Assembly (NCBI GenBank): GCA_002382445.1 | Contig: DGAQ01000002.1 | Location: forward strand, 514 to 64,513 | From: Porticoccaceae bacterium UBA4026 | GTDB taxonomy: Bacteria > Pseudomonadota > Gammaproteobacteria > Pseudomonadales > Porticoccaceae | Direction of reading: 5' to 3' | Length of the DNA stretch: 64,000 nucleotides | Part shown: piece by piece, positions 11,211-21,482 of the stretch | How the letters are laid out: each line of letters opens with the position of its first letter | Position numbering within the stretch: position 1 is the first letter of the stretch | Made by a program: the position numbers and the translations under genes | Notes under the pieces: generated by a model | Seen by the model: only the letters and a program-made list of their open reading frames with translations | The model's database searches: none | What the model was told of the DNA's origin: nothing

Positions 11211-13291
11211 TTGCTTGTGACTAACTGTGAAATATCAGCGACGTTAAGGAATAAATCTCGTAGTCTTTTGAGTAGGCTTAGACGATTTTCTTGCAGCGCA
11301 GGCTCTTCAGAGACCACCATAACCTCCTCAAAAAATCTATCGACAGGCTCTCGCAGGGACGACAGGTTTTTTAGCAAAGTGTTGTAATCTCGTGACGCTA
11401 ATAACGGCTTGGAGCTATCTTCTAGCGTTTCAATTGCTTGAGCCAAGGTTTTTTCTGCCGATTCATGGAGTAAATTGTGGCTTACAGGCTCTGGCGTTCG
11501 TGTGCCGAGCTGCTTAGCCAAAATATTAGAGACTCTTTTGTTGGCTGAGGACAAAGCATCAGCTTCTGGTAGCTTGCAGAATTGGGCAACGGCCTTTATT
11601 CGCGCGTCAATATCGAGCGGGTTACCAAAATCTAGGGTGGAAACGGATAAAAAAACCTCGGCGGTAAAACCTTCGTCGCGGTACCAAGACCTAAAGCGCT
11701 CTAATACGTATGTAAGTACTTGCTTCCGCGTTTTGTCCATTTCAGCCGCATCTAAGTCAAATTGGGATGCGGCGAGGGAGATAGCTTTAGTTAGGTCAAT
11801 ATCAATTTTTCTATCCAAAATAATACGTAAAATTCCAAGACTAGCGCGTCTTAGCGCGAACGGGTCGCGGGATCCTGAAGGTGGCTGCCCTATACTAAAG
11901 ATTCCGACCAGCGTATCTAGCTTGTCGGCAAGAGCGAGGGTAGCCCCAACGGCATTCTCCGGAGTCCTGTCGCCAGAAAAGCGAGGCAGGTACTGCTCTA
12001 GCTGCGCTTCTGCTACGCTAGGCTCTTCACCATCATGAAGCGCATAGTAACGGCCCATTACGCCCTGTAGGTCGGCAAATTCACCCACCATGTCTGTGAC
12101 GAGATCGGACTTGCACAGCTCTCCGGCTCGGTACGCTAGTTTTGCGTTAGCACCAGTGAATGGGGCCAGCTGCGAGCAAAGATTAGCCACGCGCTCTGTT
12201 TTATCAAATACCGAGCCTAGCTTATCCTGGAAAATGACCCGTTTTAAGGACTCTCTGCGCTGCTCGAGAGAAACTAAGCGGTCGTTTTTATAAAAGAACG
12301 CGGCATCGGCCAACCGCGGACGGATTACACGCTCATTTCCAGCGACCACCTGAGATGGATCATTGCTCTGTATGTTGGCCACAGTAATAAACGCGGGTAA
12401 CAATTGATTATTGCTATCAGTCAGGTGGAAATATTTTTGGTGCTCTTTCATTGAAGAGATAAGCGCTTCAGCGGGGATTTCCAAGAAATGAGGGTCAAAA
12501 TGTCCGATGAGAGGTACCGGCCATTCATTGAGCGCGCTCACTTCGTCCAGTAGAGCTCCGTCAATGACGGCATGGCCATGAATGGTTTTCGCTAAGTTCG
12601 TCACGCCCTCTCGAATAATGTTTCGCCGCTGATCAAAGCTGGCGATAACAAATTGATCCCGTAACTGTTTCTCATAGCTAAGAGGGGTTTCAATCGCAAT
12701 ATCGCCAGACCCATGAAAGCGGTGGCCCTGACTCAGGTTGCCTGAGGTAATTCCCAAAATAGGCAGTTCACAGGTCTTCCCATCAAACAACAAAACGGCC
12801 CATTGCACTGGTCGAACAAATAGCTCTTTGTTGCTCCCCCAGCTCATTCGTTTGGCTATAGGCAGCCCTAATAAGACGGCGTTAATAAGCTCCGACAAAA
12901 GGGCAGCGGTGTCTCTCCCTTCCTCTGTTTTGCGTAGACACAACTTTTCTTGTTGGCCGTCATGCTCGACATTGTTCATAAGCTCAGTTAAAACCAAATT
13001 ATTTTTTGTGGCGAAGGCTTGCGCCGCCTTAGTAGCCGATCCATGGCTATCAAAAGCGACTTTAGTGGGTGGTCCCCAATTCACGATCTCTATATTGGGA
13101 GCCTTTACGTCTAAGTCGCGCACTACAACGGCGAGTCTACGAGGCGAGGCGAAAGATGAGACCTCTCCAAACGAAAGTCTGGCACTTTTAAAGCCATTCA
13201 AAAGACCAGATGTTAGTGACTCCGATAGGGCCAGTAGTGTTTTTGGTGGCAATTCTTCGGTACCGAGTTCAAATAGGAAATCACTCTTCAT
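11207..13291 (-). CDS. glyS: Glycyl-tRNA synthetase beta subunit
   Basis: A 694-residue beta subunit of the bacterial alpha2-beta2 glycyl-tRNA synthetase; it carries the tRNA-binding and discrimination functions. The N-terminus [16 protein letters not shown] and the internal [10 protein letters not shown] are typical, as is the length (689 in E. coli). Its start overlaps the end of glyQ by four bases and its end overlaps the PlsC-like gene by four, giving a tightly coupled three-gene unit. Confidence 0.97.
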   Translation of the reverse strand: MKSDFLFELGTEELPPKTLLALSESLTSGLLNGFKSARLSFGEVSSFASPRRLAVVVRDLDVKAPNIEIVNWGPPTKVAFDSHGSATKAAQAFATKNNLVLTELMNNVEHDGQQEKLCLRKTEEGRDTAALLSELINAVLLGLPIAKRMSWGSNKELFVRPVQWAVLLFDGKTCELPILGITSGNLSQGHRFHGSGDIAIETPLSYEKQLRDQFVIASFDQRRNIIREGVTNLAKTIHGHAVIDGALLDEVSALNEWPVPLIGHFDPHFLEIPAEALISSMKEHQKYFHLTDSNNQLLPAFITVANIQSNDPSQVVAGNERVIRPRLADAAFFYKNDRLVSLEQRRESLKRVIFQDKLGSVFDKTERVANLCSQLAPFTGANAKLAYRAGELCKSDLVTDMVGEFADLQGVMGRYYALHDGEEPSVAEAQLEQYLPRFSGDRTPENAVGATLALADKLDTLVGIFSIGQPPSGSRDPFALRRASLGILRIILDRKIDIDLTKAISLAASQFDLDAAEMDKTRKQVLTYVLERFRSWYRDEGFTAEVFLSVSTLDFGNPLDIDARIKAVAQFCKLPEADALSSANKRVSNILAKQLGTRTPEPVSHNLLHESAEKTLAQAIETLEDSSKPLLASRDYNTLLKNLSSLREPVDRFFEEVMVVSEEPALQENRLSLLKRLRDLFLNVADISQLVTSK

Positions 13292-14268
13292 TTAGATTCT
13301 CCTGTGTGACGAGCTATTACTTCTGCAGCAATAGAGGGCTCTGCCAGTGGAAAACCTGCGGCCAGGCGAGAATCGAAATAGCCTTGCGCGACCGCTCTTG
13401 CCAGAGTGCGCACGCGCAGGATAAAGCGTTGGCGCTCTGTTACGGAAATAGCTTTACGAGCATCTAGCAAATTAAAGGTATGAGAGGCCCTCATCACCAT
13501 TTCATAGGCGGGCAGAGGCAGGCCCTTTTGTGTCAAATTTGTACAGTCTTTCTCATGCTGGTCAAAACTCTTGAACAAGAAGTCAACATCGGCGTGCTCA
13601 AAATTATACGCGGACATCTCAATTTCATTTTGTAAGAAAACGTCTCCGTAGCTGACATCGCCCTGTGGACCATGAGCCCAAACTAGGTCGTAAATACTAT
13701 CGACCCCCTGTAGATACATAGCAATCCGCTCAAGGCCATAGGTAATCTCGCCCGTGACAGGATAGCATTCAAGGCCACCGACCTGCTGAAAATAGGTAAA
13801 CTGAGATACTTCCATTCCATTTAGCCATACCTCCCAGCCTAGGCCCCAGGCTCCTAGCGTAGGCGATTCCCAGTTGTCTTCCACAAAGCGCACGTCATGG
13901 ATTAGGGTATCTAAGCCTAGATCTTGCAGGGACCCAAGATAGAGCTCTTGAAAATCTTTTGGTGAGGGTTTCATCGCTACTTGAAACTGGTAATAATGCT
14001 GAAGTCGATTTGGGTTTTCACCATATCGGCCATCGGTAGGACGTCGTGAGGGCTGGACATACGCGCTATTCCAGACTTCTGGCCCAATCGAGCGCAAAAA
14101 CGTTGCAGGATGAAAAGTCCCCGCACCCACTTCCATATCGAGAGGTTGCATGATTACGCAGCCTTTCTCGGCCCAGTAATTTTGTAGTCTGGAAATTAAA
14201 CCCTGAAAAGTATCAGGCGGCGCACTGAGTTCGGCCACAACATTCACCCACGGTAATAAAATGTTCAA
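13288..14268 (-). CDS. glyQ: Glycyl-tRNA synthetase alpha subunit
   Basis: A 326-residue catalytic alpha subunit that forms glycyl-adenylate. Conserved blocks include [39 protein letters not shown] and [19 protein letters not shown]. The family normally begins only a few residues before TFQGLI. Here the ATG at 14268 gives 19 residues before it, and in-frame GTG codons at residues 8 and 11 could be the true start; none has a strong Shine-Dalgarno sequence. First gene of the glyQ-glyS-acyltransferase unit. Confidence 0.96.
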   Translation of the reverse strand: MNILLPWVNVVAELSAPPDTFQGLISRLQNYWAEKGCVIMQPLDMEVGAGTFHPATFLRSIGPEVWNSAYVQPSRRPTDGRYGENPNRLQHYYQFQVAMKPSPKDFQELYLGSLQDLGLDTLIHDVRFVEDNWESPTLGAWGLGWEVWLNGMEVSQFTYFQQVGGLECYPVTGEITYGLERIAMYLQGVDSIYDLVWAHGPQGDVSYGDVFLQNEIEMSAYNFEHADVDFLFKSFDQHEKDCTNLTQKGLPLPAYEMVMRASHTFNLLDARKAISVTERQRFILRVRTLARAVAQGYFDSRLAAGFPLAEPSIAAEVIARHTGESK

Positions 14269-14519
14269 TCAAAAATGCAAGTATAAAGCCGCACCGCAAT
14301 AAAGATAGGGGATAAGTGCGGCAAAGGGTTGAATAAGCTGCCCTGCTTGATCAGGCATTAGATATAATGATCTTAGCCGCAGCTAAATACTCTCAGGCTA
14401 TTGGGGTGATAAATGTATATAAGATCCTGTTCTAGGCAACAAAACGCAGCGTCAATCAACGGTTACGGGCTCTTTTTGCGGTTGCTGCGGGGCGCCGACA
14501 TACCTGAAGAAAGACAATA

Positions 14520-15395
14520 ATGAGAAATAAGTTAATTTTGTATGCGCTTAAGTGCATTGCCTGGCTTCCGCTTACTGTGGCCCGAGCACTTGGCAGAGGG
14601 CTTGGTGCGTTGATTGTTATCTTGAATCTTCATCCGGCCAGAACGGCTAAGATTAATTTAGCTCTTTGTTACCCAAGAATGACCGAGGCGGATATTAATC
14701 GGCTCAGCGCTAAGCGCATGTCGCATTTGGCGCAGACTCTTTTTGAAACCCCCAAAGTTTGGCGAGAGGGCAACATCGGATTGGAGACAAAAATATTAGC
14801 TATCAGAGGCCTAGAACTCTTCGAGGCGTCATTGTCGGCGGGATTAGGCACCATTCTAATTATTCCCCATCAGGGAAATTGGGAGGTACTTGGTTTGTGG
14901 GCTTCTCAAAAGGCGGCAATGACGTCTTTATATGATCCGCCTAGAATGATAGAGCTCGAAGCGTGGATAAAGGCCTCCCGTGAGCAGGCGGGCGCAACCT
15001 TGGTGCCGACTAATTTGCGCGGCGTGGCGGCCCTAATCAAGGCCTTGCAAAGGGGAGACATCACTGGCATTTTGCCAGACCAGCAGCCGCCGCTGAACAG
15101 TGGTGAATTTGCGCCCTTTTTAGGCATACAAACTCAGACCATGACCCTTATCCACAAACTGCTGCAGCGCTCAGGCAGCCGGGCCTTGATGTGCACGGCA
15201 CTTCGTGTTCCTGGAGGCTGGGAGATACACTTTCTGCCGGTTGCCAGAGAAATATACAGTGACGACCAACAGCTAAGTTTGGCTGCGCTTAATCAAGGGG
15301 TTGAGGCAGTTATCGATTTAGCGCCGGAGCAGTACCAGTGGGAATACAAGCGCTTTCGGGCTAGGCCTGATGGCGAGCCTTCAGTTTATCCCTAG
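14520..15395 (+). CDS. Lipid A biosynthesis (lauroyl-type) acyltransferase, LpxL/HtrB family
   Basis: A 291-residue member of the LpxL/LpxM late acyltransferase family, inner-membrane enzymes that add secondary acyl chains to lipid A. An N-terminal membrane anchor (about residues 5-38) precedes the H-x4-E catalytic motif HQGNWE at residues 117-122. GDITGILPDQQPP is the conserved substrate-binding block. A gene of this family sits beside glyQ in Pseudomonas too, separated there by tag, which is absent here. Which acyl chain it transfers cannot be told from sequence. A purine-rich GAAGAAAGA precedes the ATG. Confidence 0.87.
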   Translation: MRNKLILYALKCIAWLPLTVARALGRGLGALIVILNLHPARTAKINLALCYPRMTEADINRLSAKRMSHLAQTLFETPKVWREGNIGLETKILAIRGLELFEASLSAGLGTILIIPHQGNWEVLGLWASQKAAMTSLYDPPRMIELEAWIKASREQAGATLVPTNLRGVAALIKALQRGDITGILPDQQPPLNSGEFAPFLGIQTQTMTLIHKLLQRSGSRALMCTALRVPGGWEIHFLPVAREIYSDDQQLSLAALNQGVEAVIDLAPEQYQWEYKRFRARPDGEPSVYP

Positions 15396-15437
15396 GGTTC
15401 TGCCCTTATACTACCGCAAAATAGTAAAGAGACCGTT

Positions 15438-16034
15438 TTGACCATATTACAGGACACACATTTGATTCCACCCAGCACCTTTATATGGCAGGCTCTTGCG
15501 ACTGTGCCTGACAAAACAATACCGCCAGACTGGATTGGCTGGTTGTCTGACCGGGGGTCCTTAACCCAGCGCTTGATTGATGCCAGTGTAAACCGCTTTG
15601 CCGTCGAGGTCATCGACCAGATAGAAACCAAGCCGACCGAGAGCGAAGCGCAGGCGCTCAAGATAGGCCGCGAGACTCCGGTTTATTCAAGGCAGGTATT
15701 GCTACTTGGTAATGGAAAGCCGTGGGTTTTTGCGCGAAGCATTATGCCATTATCAACGCTGACAGGGAGGCTGCAGTTTTTACGGAATATCGATAGCCAG
15801 CCTCTGGGTGCCCTTTTGTTCCGAGATCCTAGCATGACTAGAGGTCCTGTCGAAGCCGCTTTTTTGTCGGCGGAAAGGGCACACCTGCCAGACAAATTAA
15901 GTCACATTAAAGTTCCGCTTTGGGGGCGAAGATCAGTCTTCCGGCTTGACCAAAAACCTCTGTTGGTCAGCGAAATATTTTTGCCGGATTTTAAGCCTTA
16001 TAATCAAAAACCCTCTTTAGGATTCACAACATAA
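15438..16034 (+). CDS. ubiC: Chorismate pyruvate-lyase
   Basis: A 198-residue UbiC protein that converts chorismate to 4-hydroxybenzoate and pyruvate, the first committed step of ubiquinone synthesis. The family motif DRGSLTQRL is at residues 38-46, and RETPVYSRQVLL and FARSIMP follow as in E. coli UbiC. It starts at a TTG with no better in-frame ATG and is slightly long for the family (about 165-185). ubiA begins one base after its stop, so the two enzymes that act in sequence are coupled. Confidence 0.9.
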   Translation: MTILQDTHLIPPSTFIWQALATVPDKTIPPDWIGWLSDRGSLTQRLIDASVNRFAVEVIDQIETKPTESEAQALKIGRETPVYSRQVLLLGNGKPWVFARSIMPLSTLTGRLQFLRNIDSQPLGALLFRDPSMTRGPVEAAFLSAERAHLPDKLSHIKVPLWGRRSVFRLDQKPLLVSEIFLPDFKPYNQKPSLGFTT

Positions 16035-16035
16035 T

Positions 16036-16920
16036 ATGAGCGAATCAGACAAAGCCTCTAAGGTAAGCCTATCAAATCCTTGGTGGCGACTAGTGCGAAT
16101 GGATAGGCCAATAGGGGTCTATTTACTTTTGTGGCCAACGCTCTGGGGGCTTTGGTTTGCCGCAGAGGGGGTGCCGTCACTGCGCAATTTAGCAATATTT
16201 GTTGTTGGCCTGCTCGTTATGAGAGCTGCGGGCTGTGTGATTAATGATTACGCAGACCGCCATGTAGACGGGCTAGTTGAACGCACCAAAGGGCGGCCTT
16301 TGCCAGCGGGAGAAATAAAGCCAAAGCATGCGTTAATTTTATGCGGCGGCCTACTTGTCACCGCCTTGGTCCTGGTGCTGCAGACCAATCAATTAACGAT
16401 CTTATTATCCTTTGGAGGGCTAGCAGCGACAGCGGTGTACCCGTTTATGAAGCGCTTTACTAACCTACCTCAAATCGGCCTCGGTGTTGCATGGGCCTGC
16501 GCGATCCCTATGGCGTTTGCAGCCGAGAGGCAGGCTTTGCCGAAAGAGTTATGGCTTTTGTTCGCCGCCGTGGTGGTTTGGACAATCGCCTTTGACACCT
16601 ATTATGCAATGGTCGATCGTGAGGATGATTTACAAATTGGTATAAAGTCGACCGCTATTCTATTTGGACGACATGACCGAACGATTATTGCGGGTCTGCA
16701 GCTCGCTACGCTAGGGCTGTTAATTTCAGTAGGAATCGAATTTGGCCGCGGCTGGATTTATTTTCTGGGCTTGGGCGCCGCGGCTTGCTATTTCTATAAT
16801 CAGTACCAGACGACGAGAAATAGAGCTAGGGATGCTTGCTTTGCCGCTTTTTTAAATAACCACAGAGTGGGCATGGTGGTGTTTATCGGTGTCGCTCTTG
16901 ACTACCTGCTTCTTAACTAG
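16036..16920 (+). CDS. ubiA: 4-hydroxybenzoate polyprenyltransferase
   Basis: A 294-residue, multi-helix inner-membrane enzyme that attaches the polyprenyl tail to 4-hydroxybenzoate. The first aspartate-rich motif is NDYADRHVD at residues 70-78 and the second lies in DTYYAMVDREDD. RTKGRPLPAG is also diagnostic. It uses the product of ubiC directly upstream. The last 8 bases overlap the convergent methyltransferase gene. Confidence 0.96.
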   Translation: MSESDKASKVSLSNPWWRLVRMDRPIGVYLLLWPTLWGLWFAAEGVPSLRNLAIFVVGLLVMRAAGCVINDYADRHVDGLVERTKGRPLPAGEIKPKHALILCGGLLVTALVLVLQTNQLTILLSFGGLAATAVYPFMKRFTNLPQIGLGVAWACAIPMAFAAERQALPKELWLLFAAVVVWTIAFDTYYAMVDREDDLQIGIKSTAILFGRHDRTIIAGLQLATLGLLISVGIEFGRGWIYFLGLGAAACYFYNQYQTTRNRARDACFAAFLNNHRVGMVVFIGVALDYLLLN

Positions 16921-17530
16921 TCGGCGACCGATTGTTGCCGCGCTTTTGCCAAACTAATAATCTATTATTCGCGGGCATAGAATTGTCCTCCTGCAAAACC
17001 ATTCCTTCACCGGCAGCCAACGCATTTAAGTCGTTGAATTCTCTAATGCCCTGCAGTTGGTTTTGGGCCTTAAGGTGGGTATTAAAGGCGCGATTACTTG
17101 CTGCTTTAATCACCCCAGAATATTGCATTGGACCATAGAGGCCGAAGACACCTCCATCTGCCAGCATTGAAGCAACCCCGCGAATCATTTGCTGGGCCTC
17201 TGGCCAAGACATAATGTGGGCAGTGTTTGCCGAAAAAACGCCGTCATATTTGTCTTGTGGCCAATTGAACTGGGAAACATCCAAGGTTATTGGGGCGACG
17301 ACATTGCTGAGAGCCAAATCGGCTAGCCACTGTTGGATACCAGGGTGATTCTCTGTTCGATCGCTGGTATGCCAGTGTAGATGAGGCATTTGTTCGGCAA
17401 ACCAAACTGCATGCTGGCCGGTACCGCTACCTATCTCGAGAATAGCGCGCTTGTCAGCAAAGATGCGCTTGAGTACCTGGCAGATAGGCTCGCGATTATT
17501 TTCGCAGGCTTGGGAAAATGGTTTACGCAT
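16913..17530 (-). CDS. DUF938 family SAM-dependent methyltransferase
   Basis: A 205-residue class I methyltransferase-fold protein of the DUF938 family. The SAM-binding glycine motif is EIGSGTGQHAVWFAEQMP near residue 36. FSANTAHIMSWPEAQQM and FGLYGPMQYSG are characteristic of the family. The natural substrate is not known to me. It is convergent with ubiA (8-base overlap) and lies 9 bases upstream of the next - strand region, reading away from yaaA in the same direction (yaaA is upstream on this strand). Confidence 0.85.
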   Translation of the reverse strand: MRKPFSQACENNREPICQVLKRIFADKRAILEIGSGTGQHAVWFAEQMPHLHWHTSDRTENHPGIQQWLADLALSNVVAPITLDVSQFNWPQDKYDGVFSANTAHIMSWPEAQQMIRGVASMLADGGVFGLYGPMQYSGVIKAASNRAFNTHLKAQNQLQGIREFNDLNALAAGEGMVLQEDNSMPANNRLLVWQKRGNNRSPTS

Positions 17531-17539
17531 CGTTAGAAA

Positions 17540-18307
17540 TCAACCGCGAGTGAAGACCCACTTGTCGCCCTCACTCATCCCCTCGTTAAACGCATACCCG
17601 GCCGAGTCAAAGTCTTTGATGCCGTCTACGCCTGTGATTTGATTTTTAATAATAAAGGAGGACATCAAGCCTCGCGCTCTTTTGGCAAAAAAACTGATAA
17701 TCTTATATTTATCGGTTTTATAGTCCATGAACACCGGAGTGACAATGCGGGCACGGATGTTTTTTTGATTAATGGCCTTAAAATATTCGTTCGAGGCAAG
17801 ATTTAAAAGCACCGCATCCGGCTCTTTTAGCAGAGCATTAAGCTCTGCTGTAATAATCCCATCCCAAAAAGAATAGAGGTCGCCGCCGCGCTGGGTAGCG
17901 AATTTAGTACCCATTTCAAGACGGTAGGCTTGCATTAAATCCAGGGGTCGAAGAACGCCGTAGAGACCTGACAAAATACGCAGATGATTTTGTGCCCACC
18001 GGAGTTCAGCCTCACTCATACTATCTGCGTCTAATCCTTGATAGACATCGCCTTTGAAAGCCAGCACTGCCTGACGGGCATTACCCTCATTAAACGGAGC
18101 GCTCCATTCTTGAAAACGTTCATAGTTCAATGCGCCGAGTTTATCGCTTAGGCCCATCAACCTGCAGACATCCTGAGGCGACAACTGTTTTAGGCCTTCT
18201 AATAACTCCTGCGAATGTTCTAAAAGAGCAGGTTGCGTGTGTACCCTAGTACTTATCTTACTACTGTAATCAAGTTTTTTTGCTGGAGAAATAACGGTGA
18301 GCATCAT
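17540..18307 (-). CDS. yaaA: Peroxide stress protein YaaA (DUF328)
   Basis: A YaaA-family protein, which in E. coli limits free intracellular iron and damage during peroxide stress and binds DNA. It begins MMLTVISPAKKLDYSSK, matching the family start MLxLISPAKTLDY, and carries the conserved DVYQGLDADS, LSGLYGVLRPLDLMQAYRLEMG and RARGLMSSFIIKN blocks. I start it at the ATGATG at 18307. An in-frame TTG at 18343 has a GAGGGCG in front of it but would add 12 residues that relatives lack. Length is about 255 residues, normal for the family. Confidence 0.93.
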   Translation of the reverse strand: MMLTVISPAKKLDYSSKISTRVHTQPALLEHSQELLEGLKQLSPQDVCRLMGLSDKLGALNYERFQEWSAPFNEGNARQAVLAFKGDVYQGLDADSMSEAELRWAQNHLRILSGLYGVLRPLDLMQAYRLEMGTKFATQRGGDLYSFWDGIITAELNALLKEPDAVLLNLASNEYFKAINQKNIRARIVTPVFMDYKTDKYKIISFFAKRARGLMSSFIIKNQITGVDGIKDFDSAGYAFNEGMSEGDKWVFTRG

Positions 18308-18612
18308 TTTTAGGGACCCAATGGAGAAGGTTAAGTTTGACAATCGCCCTCAGTATACCAAGCCTGCTAACAACTGTTTAGTTAATTAAAAAGCGCAGAC
18401 TATCGACGTGTCTGTGTATCAAGCAGCCACAAGGTAAACAATGCACAGATAAAGTGCCATGCGTAGTCTTCAATCACTGCAGTGGCAACTCGCCTAAGGG
18501 CTGTCATTATTATCGCTAGACTATTTCGAAGCACCTAAACTATAGAGTGCTATCGGCCTTGTTATTCAGGCGGTATACTATTGGCCGATCGCAATTAGGA
18601 GCTCTAAACCCC

Positions 18613-19164
18613 TTGAAATCACTAGTAATAGTCGTCAATGCTGTTGAATCATTTACTGAGATCACTGGGCGCCTAATTGCTTGGCTGACGATAGTGATGG
18701 TTACTTTGGTGGTTTTGGTGGTGGTTACAAGGTATTTTTTGGAGATCGGTTCTATTGCTTTGCAAGAGTCGGTTACCTATTTGCACTGCCTGGTATTCCT
18801 GATGGGTCTAGCTTTTACTCTAAAGCATGATGGCCATGTGCGAGTAGATATCTTCTATAGAGGCTTTTCGCGAAAGTCTAAAGCAAGGATTAACCTAATC
18901 GGCGGGATTTTGTTTTTAGTGCCAGTCTGCTTCTTGGTGTTGGTTACTAGCTGGGACTATGTGTTAGCCAGCTGGAAAATTCGAGAAACCTCGGTCGAGA
19001 ATAATGGCCTGCCGTTTGTTTATTTACTGAAGACGCTCATGTTACTTATGCCTGTTAGTTTATTGTTGCAAGGTATCGCTGAAATTATTAAAAATGGCCT
19101 AGTTGTCATTGGCCGGGACATTTCAGGAACTCAGATAGTTGGAAACAATGAGCCGCTAATCTAA
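18613..19164 (+). CDS. dctQ: TRAP transporter small permease (DctQ family)
   Basis: The small four-helix membrane subunit of a tripartite ATP-independent periplasmic transporter. Membrane segments are visible at WLTIVMVTLVVLVVVTRYF, in YLHCLVFLMGLAFTL, near FLVPVCFLVLVTSW and in LLKTLMLLMPVSLLLQG. LQESVTYLHCLVFLMG and KHDGHVRVDIFY are typical DctQ. I prefer the TTG at 18613, which has AGGAG 11 bases upstream; an in-frame GTG at 18547 would give 205 residues. The stop overlaps the start of the large permease by one base (TAATG). No periplasmic binding protein gene is adjacent, so the substrate cannot be inferred. Confidence 0.87.
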   Translation: MKSLVIVVNAVESFTEITGRLIAWLTIVMVTLVVLVVVTRYFLEIGSIALQESVTYLHCLVFLMGLAFTLKHDGHVRVDIFYRGFSRKSKARINLIGGILFLVPVCFLVLVTSWDYVLASWKIRETSVENNGLPFVYLLKTLMLLMPVSLLLQGIAEIIKNGLVVIGRDISGTQIVGNNEPLI

Positions 19165-20528
19165 TGGCCGACTTTATTCCCTTCTTAATGTTTCTAGTTG
19201 CCTGCCTGGTTCTAATGGCGGGTTACCCTGTGGCTTTTTCGTTGGCAGGGACGGCTCTAATTTTCGCCATGGTGGGCGCGGTTACTGGCCATTTTGATAT
19301 GGCATTTTTACAGGCCCTGCCTAATCGTTTGTTTGGTACTATGGAAAATACCACTTTGATTGCGGTGCCTCTATTTATATTAATGGGGGTGATGCTTGAG
19401 AAGTCGAGGTTGTCAGAAGATCTGCTGGAGAGTATGGCCGATCTCTTTGGTGAGTTTCGCAGCGGCCTAGGTATTTCGGTAGTGTTGGTGGGGGCCCTAT
19501 TGGCGGCTAGTACCGGCATTGTTGGCGCTACAGTGGTCACAATGGGGCTGATGTCATTACCCACTATGCTCAAGCGAGGTTATTCTCCAGCCCAAGCAAC
19601 AGGTCTTATTGCCGCCACAGGGACTCTGGGACAGATTATTCCACCGTCTATTGCTTTGGTGTTACTTGGCGATACGCTATCTAGCGCCTATCAGCAAGCG
19701 CAATTAAATATGGGCATCTTCACACCCAAAACGATCTCTATTGGAGATTTATTTGTGGGAGCCATTATTCCGGGTCTGATGTTGGTGATATTTTATTGTG
19801 CTTATTTGGTCATCTTTTCTCGTCCGTCGTTAGATGAAAATAATCCGCAAAGTGTATGCAAGGCCAGCCTATCGAGGGCGATGAAAAATTTGTTACCACC
19901 GGTATTTTTGATTGTGACGGTATTGGGCTCAATTCTTTCTGGGATCGCGACCCCAACAGAAGCTGCGGGTGTCGGTGCTTTTGGTGCCACAACGCTTGCC
20001 GCGATTAAAGGTCAATTGAATTTTACTAAGCTTCGCGAAGTCGCCATCAGTACCACCCAAGTCACTTCTATGGTGTTTTTGATATTGATCGGCGCCGCCG
20101 TATTTTCGTTAGTATTTAGAGGTTTTGGTGGCGAAGAAATCGTAGAGAATTTTTTCACTAATTTGCCGGGAGGGCTGTTTGGCGCCACCCTGCTGGTCAT
20201 GGTGGTTATTTTTTTACTGGGCTTTATTCTTGATTTTATAGAGATTACCTTTGTAGTGGTGCCGATTGTGGGCCCTGTTTTGCTGGCAATGGGCGTAGAC
20301 CCTGTGTGGTTGGGGGTGATGATTGCCATCAATCTGCAGACTTCGTTCTTAACACCACCCTTTGGCTTTGCGCTGTTCTATTTGCGCGGAGTCACCCCAG
20401 ATACAGTTGAAACTTCTGATATGTATCGCGGCGTGGTGCCCTTTATCATACTGCAGCTATTTTTAATGTTGCTACTGTCGTTTTGGCCGGCGTTAGCCAC
20501 TTGGCTGCCGAGCTATATTTATAATTAG
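19164..20528 (+). CDS. dctM: TRAP transporter large permease (DctM family)
   Basis: A 454-residue, roughly 12-helix DctM subunit that carries out sodium-driven substrate translocation together with DctQ. Diagnostic segments include AVPLFILMGVMLEKSRLSEDL, GATVVTMGLMSLPTMLKRGY, AATGTLGQIIPPSIALVL and GVMIAINLQTSFLTPPFGFALFYL (each part of a longer conserved block). The long loop after IPPSIALVLLGD resembles the mannitol/chloroaromatic subgroup. It is coupled to dctQ and ends exactly one base before the convergent hydrolase gene, with no room for a dedicated terminator. Confidence 0.93.
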   Translation: MADFIPFLMFLVACLVLMAGYPVAFSLAGTALIFAMVGAVTGHFDMAFLQALPNRLFGTMENTTLIAVPLFILMGVMLEKSRLSEDLLESMADLFGEFRSGLGISVVLVGALLAASTGIVGATVVTMGLMSLPTMLKRGYSPAQATGLIAATGTLGQIIPPSIALVLLGDTLSSAYQQAQLNMGIFTPKTISIGDLFVGAIIPGLMLVIFYCAYLVIFSRPSLDENNPQSVCKASLSRAMKNLLPPVFLIVTVLGSILSGIATPTEAAGVGAFGATTLAAIKGQLNFTKLREVAISTTQVTSMVFLILIGAAVFSLVFRGFGGEEIVENFFTNLPGGLFGATLLVMVVIFLLGFILDFIEITFVVVPIVGPVLLAMGVDPVWLGVMIAINLQTSFLTPPFGFALFYLRGVTPDTVETSDMYRGVVPFIILQLFLMLLLSFWPALATWLPSYIYN

Positions 20529-21482
20529 TTAGAGGGTTAGCGCGTCAAAGATTTGCACTCTAAGATCTTCTTTCTCGTTAACTAGATGATGATTGCCGGT
20601 GGCGATCATAGTGACAGACAATGCGCTAAACTTTTGCTTAAAGGCCTTGAGGTTGTGCACCCAGTCTAAAGTTTTATCGTTGTCTCCCTGAATAATATTG
20701 ATGGCAAAGTTGTTTGCCGGAGCACGTTCAAATTCTGATACCCAGTTATTCATCGCGCCTACCCACTTTAGAGGTACCGACCTTGGCTGCAGGGGATCAC
20801 GGGTGCGTAAAAAAGTGAGAAAAGCACGATCGTGAGAGCTGGGACGAAAAACGCGCTTAATGGATTTAACAAATAGTCGAGACAGGAAATACGCTCTGCG
20901 GCTTTGCTTCCACGCCCATGGCCGCAATAGGGGGGCGAGTAAATTAAGACTGCTAAAGGGATACTGCTGGTTATCGGTTTGGTTGATTAGATGTTTGAGC
21001 AAGATTGCCCCACCCATACTTTGACCAATGCCGTGTATTGGACCCGGGAAGTGTTTTTTGGCTAGACTAATAACCTGTTCGAGTTGGGCGACATACTGAC
21101 CGAAGTTATTAATAGAGCCCGTATCACCGCTGGATAATCCATGGCCAATCAAATCAAAGCAAACCACGGTGAGCTGTTGCTGCAAAAGATGCTCAACAAG
21201 ATGGTTGTACAAACCAATATGATCCATATACCCGTGCACTACTATGGCTGTGCCGCGACTGACCCTCGGCTTCCAAGCCAAGATGAGGGTTTGTCGGTCA
21301 GCTGACCTCCCAGAGATTAATTGCACGTCGATAGCCGCTGCGGGCAGTTGGTAAAAGGTCAGATACCGAGTTAATTGGATGCTGGGGTCACCTGGGCTAG
21401 AGGCGGCAATCTCAAAGTCGTGCAACTCGGTCCGCAACCAGTCAATGTCGGCTTGATTAAGATGTCCACGGTGATCTTCCAT
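20529..21482 (-). CDS. Alpha/beta hydrolase, lysophospholipase-like
   Basis: An alpha/beta hydrolase of the serine aminopeptidase/lysophospholipase (PldB-like) group. The oxyanion-hole segment VVHGYMDHIG precedes the nucleophile elbow GIGQSMGG; the Ser is residue 161 counted from an upstream TTG at 21500. A candidate acid lies in IQGDNDKTLDW and the His in ATGNHHLVNE. I start at the ATG at 21482; the TTG at 21500 has an AAGG close by and cannot be excluded. No signal peptide is visible, so it is probably cytoplasmic. The true substrate is unknown. Confidence 0.8.
   Translation of the reverse strand: MEDHRGHLNQADIDWLRTELHDFEIAASSPGDPSIQLTRYLTFYQLPAAAIDVQLISGRSADRQTLILAWKPRVSRGTAIVVHGYMDHIGLYNHLVEHLLQQQLTVVCFDLIGHGLSSGDTGSINNFGQYVAQLEQVISLAKKHFPGPIHGIGQSMGGAILLKHLINQTDNQQYPFSSLNLLAPLLRPWAWKQSRRAYFLSRLFVKSIKRVFRPSSHDRAFLTFLRTRDPLQPRSVPLKWVGAMNNWVSEFERAPANNFAINIIQGDNDKTLDWVHNLKAFKQKFSALSVTMIATGNHHLVNEKEDLRVQIFDALTL

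Noticed and set aside
11475..12038. 187-codon + strand frame opposite glyS
   Set aside because: Antisense shadow of a strongly conserved synthetase gene, with low-complexity Ser/Arg-rich translation.
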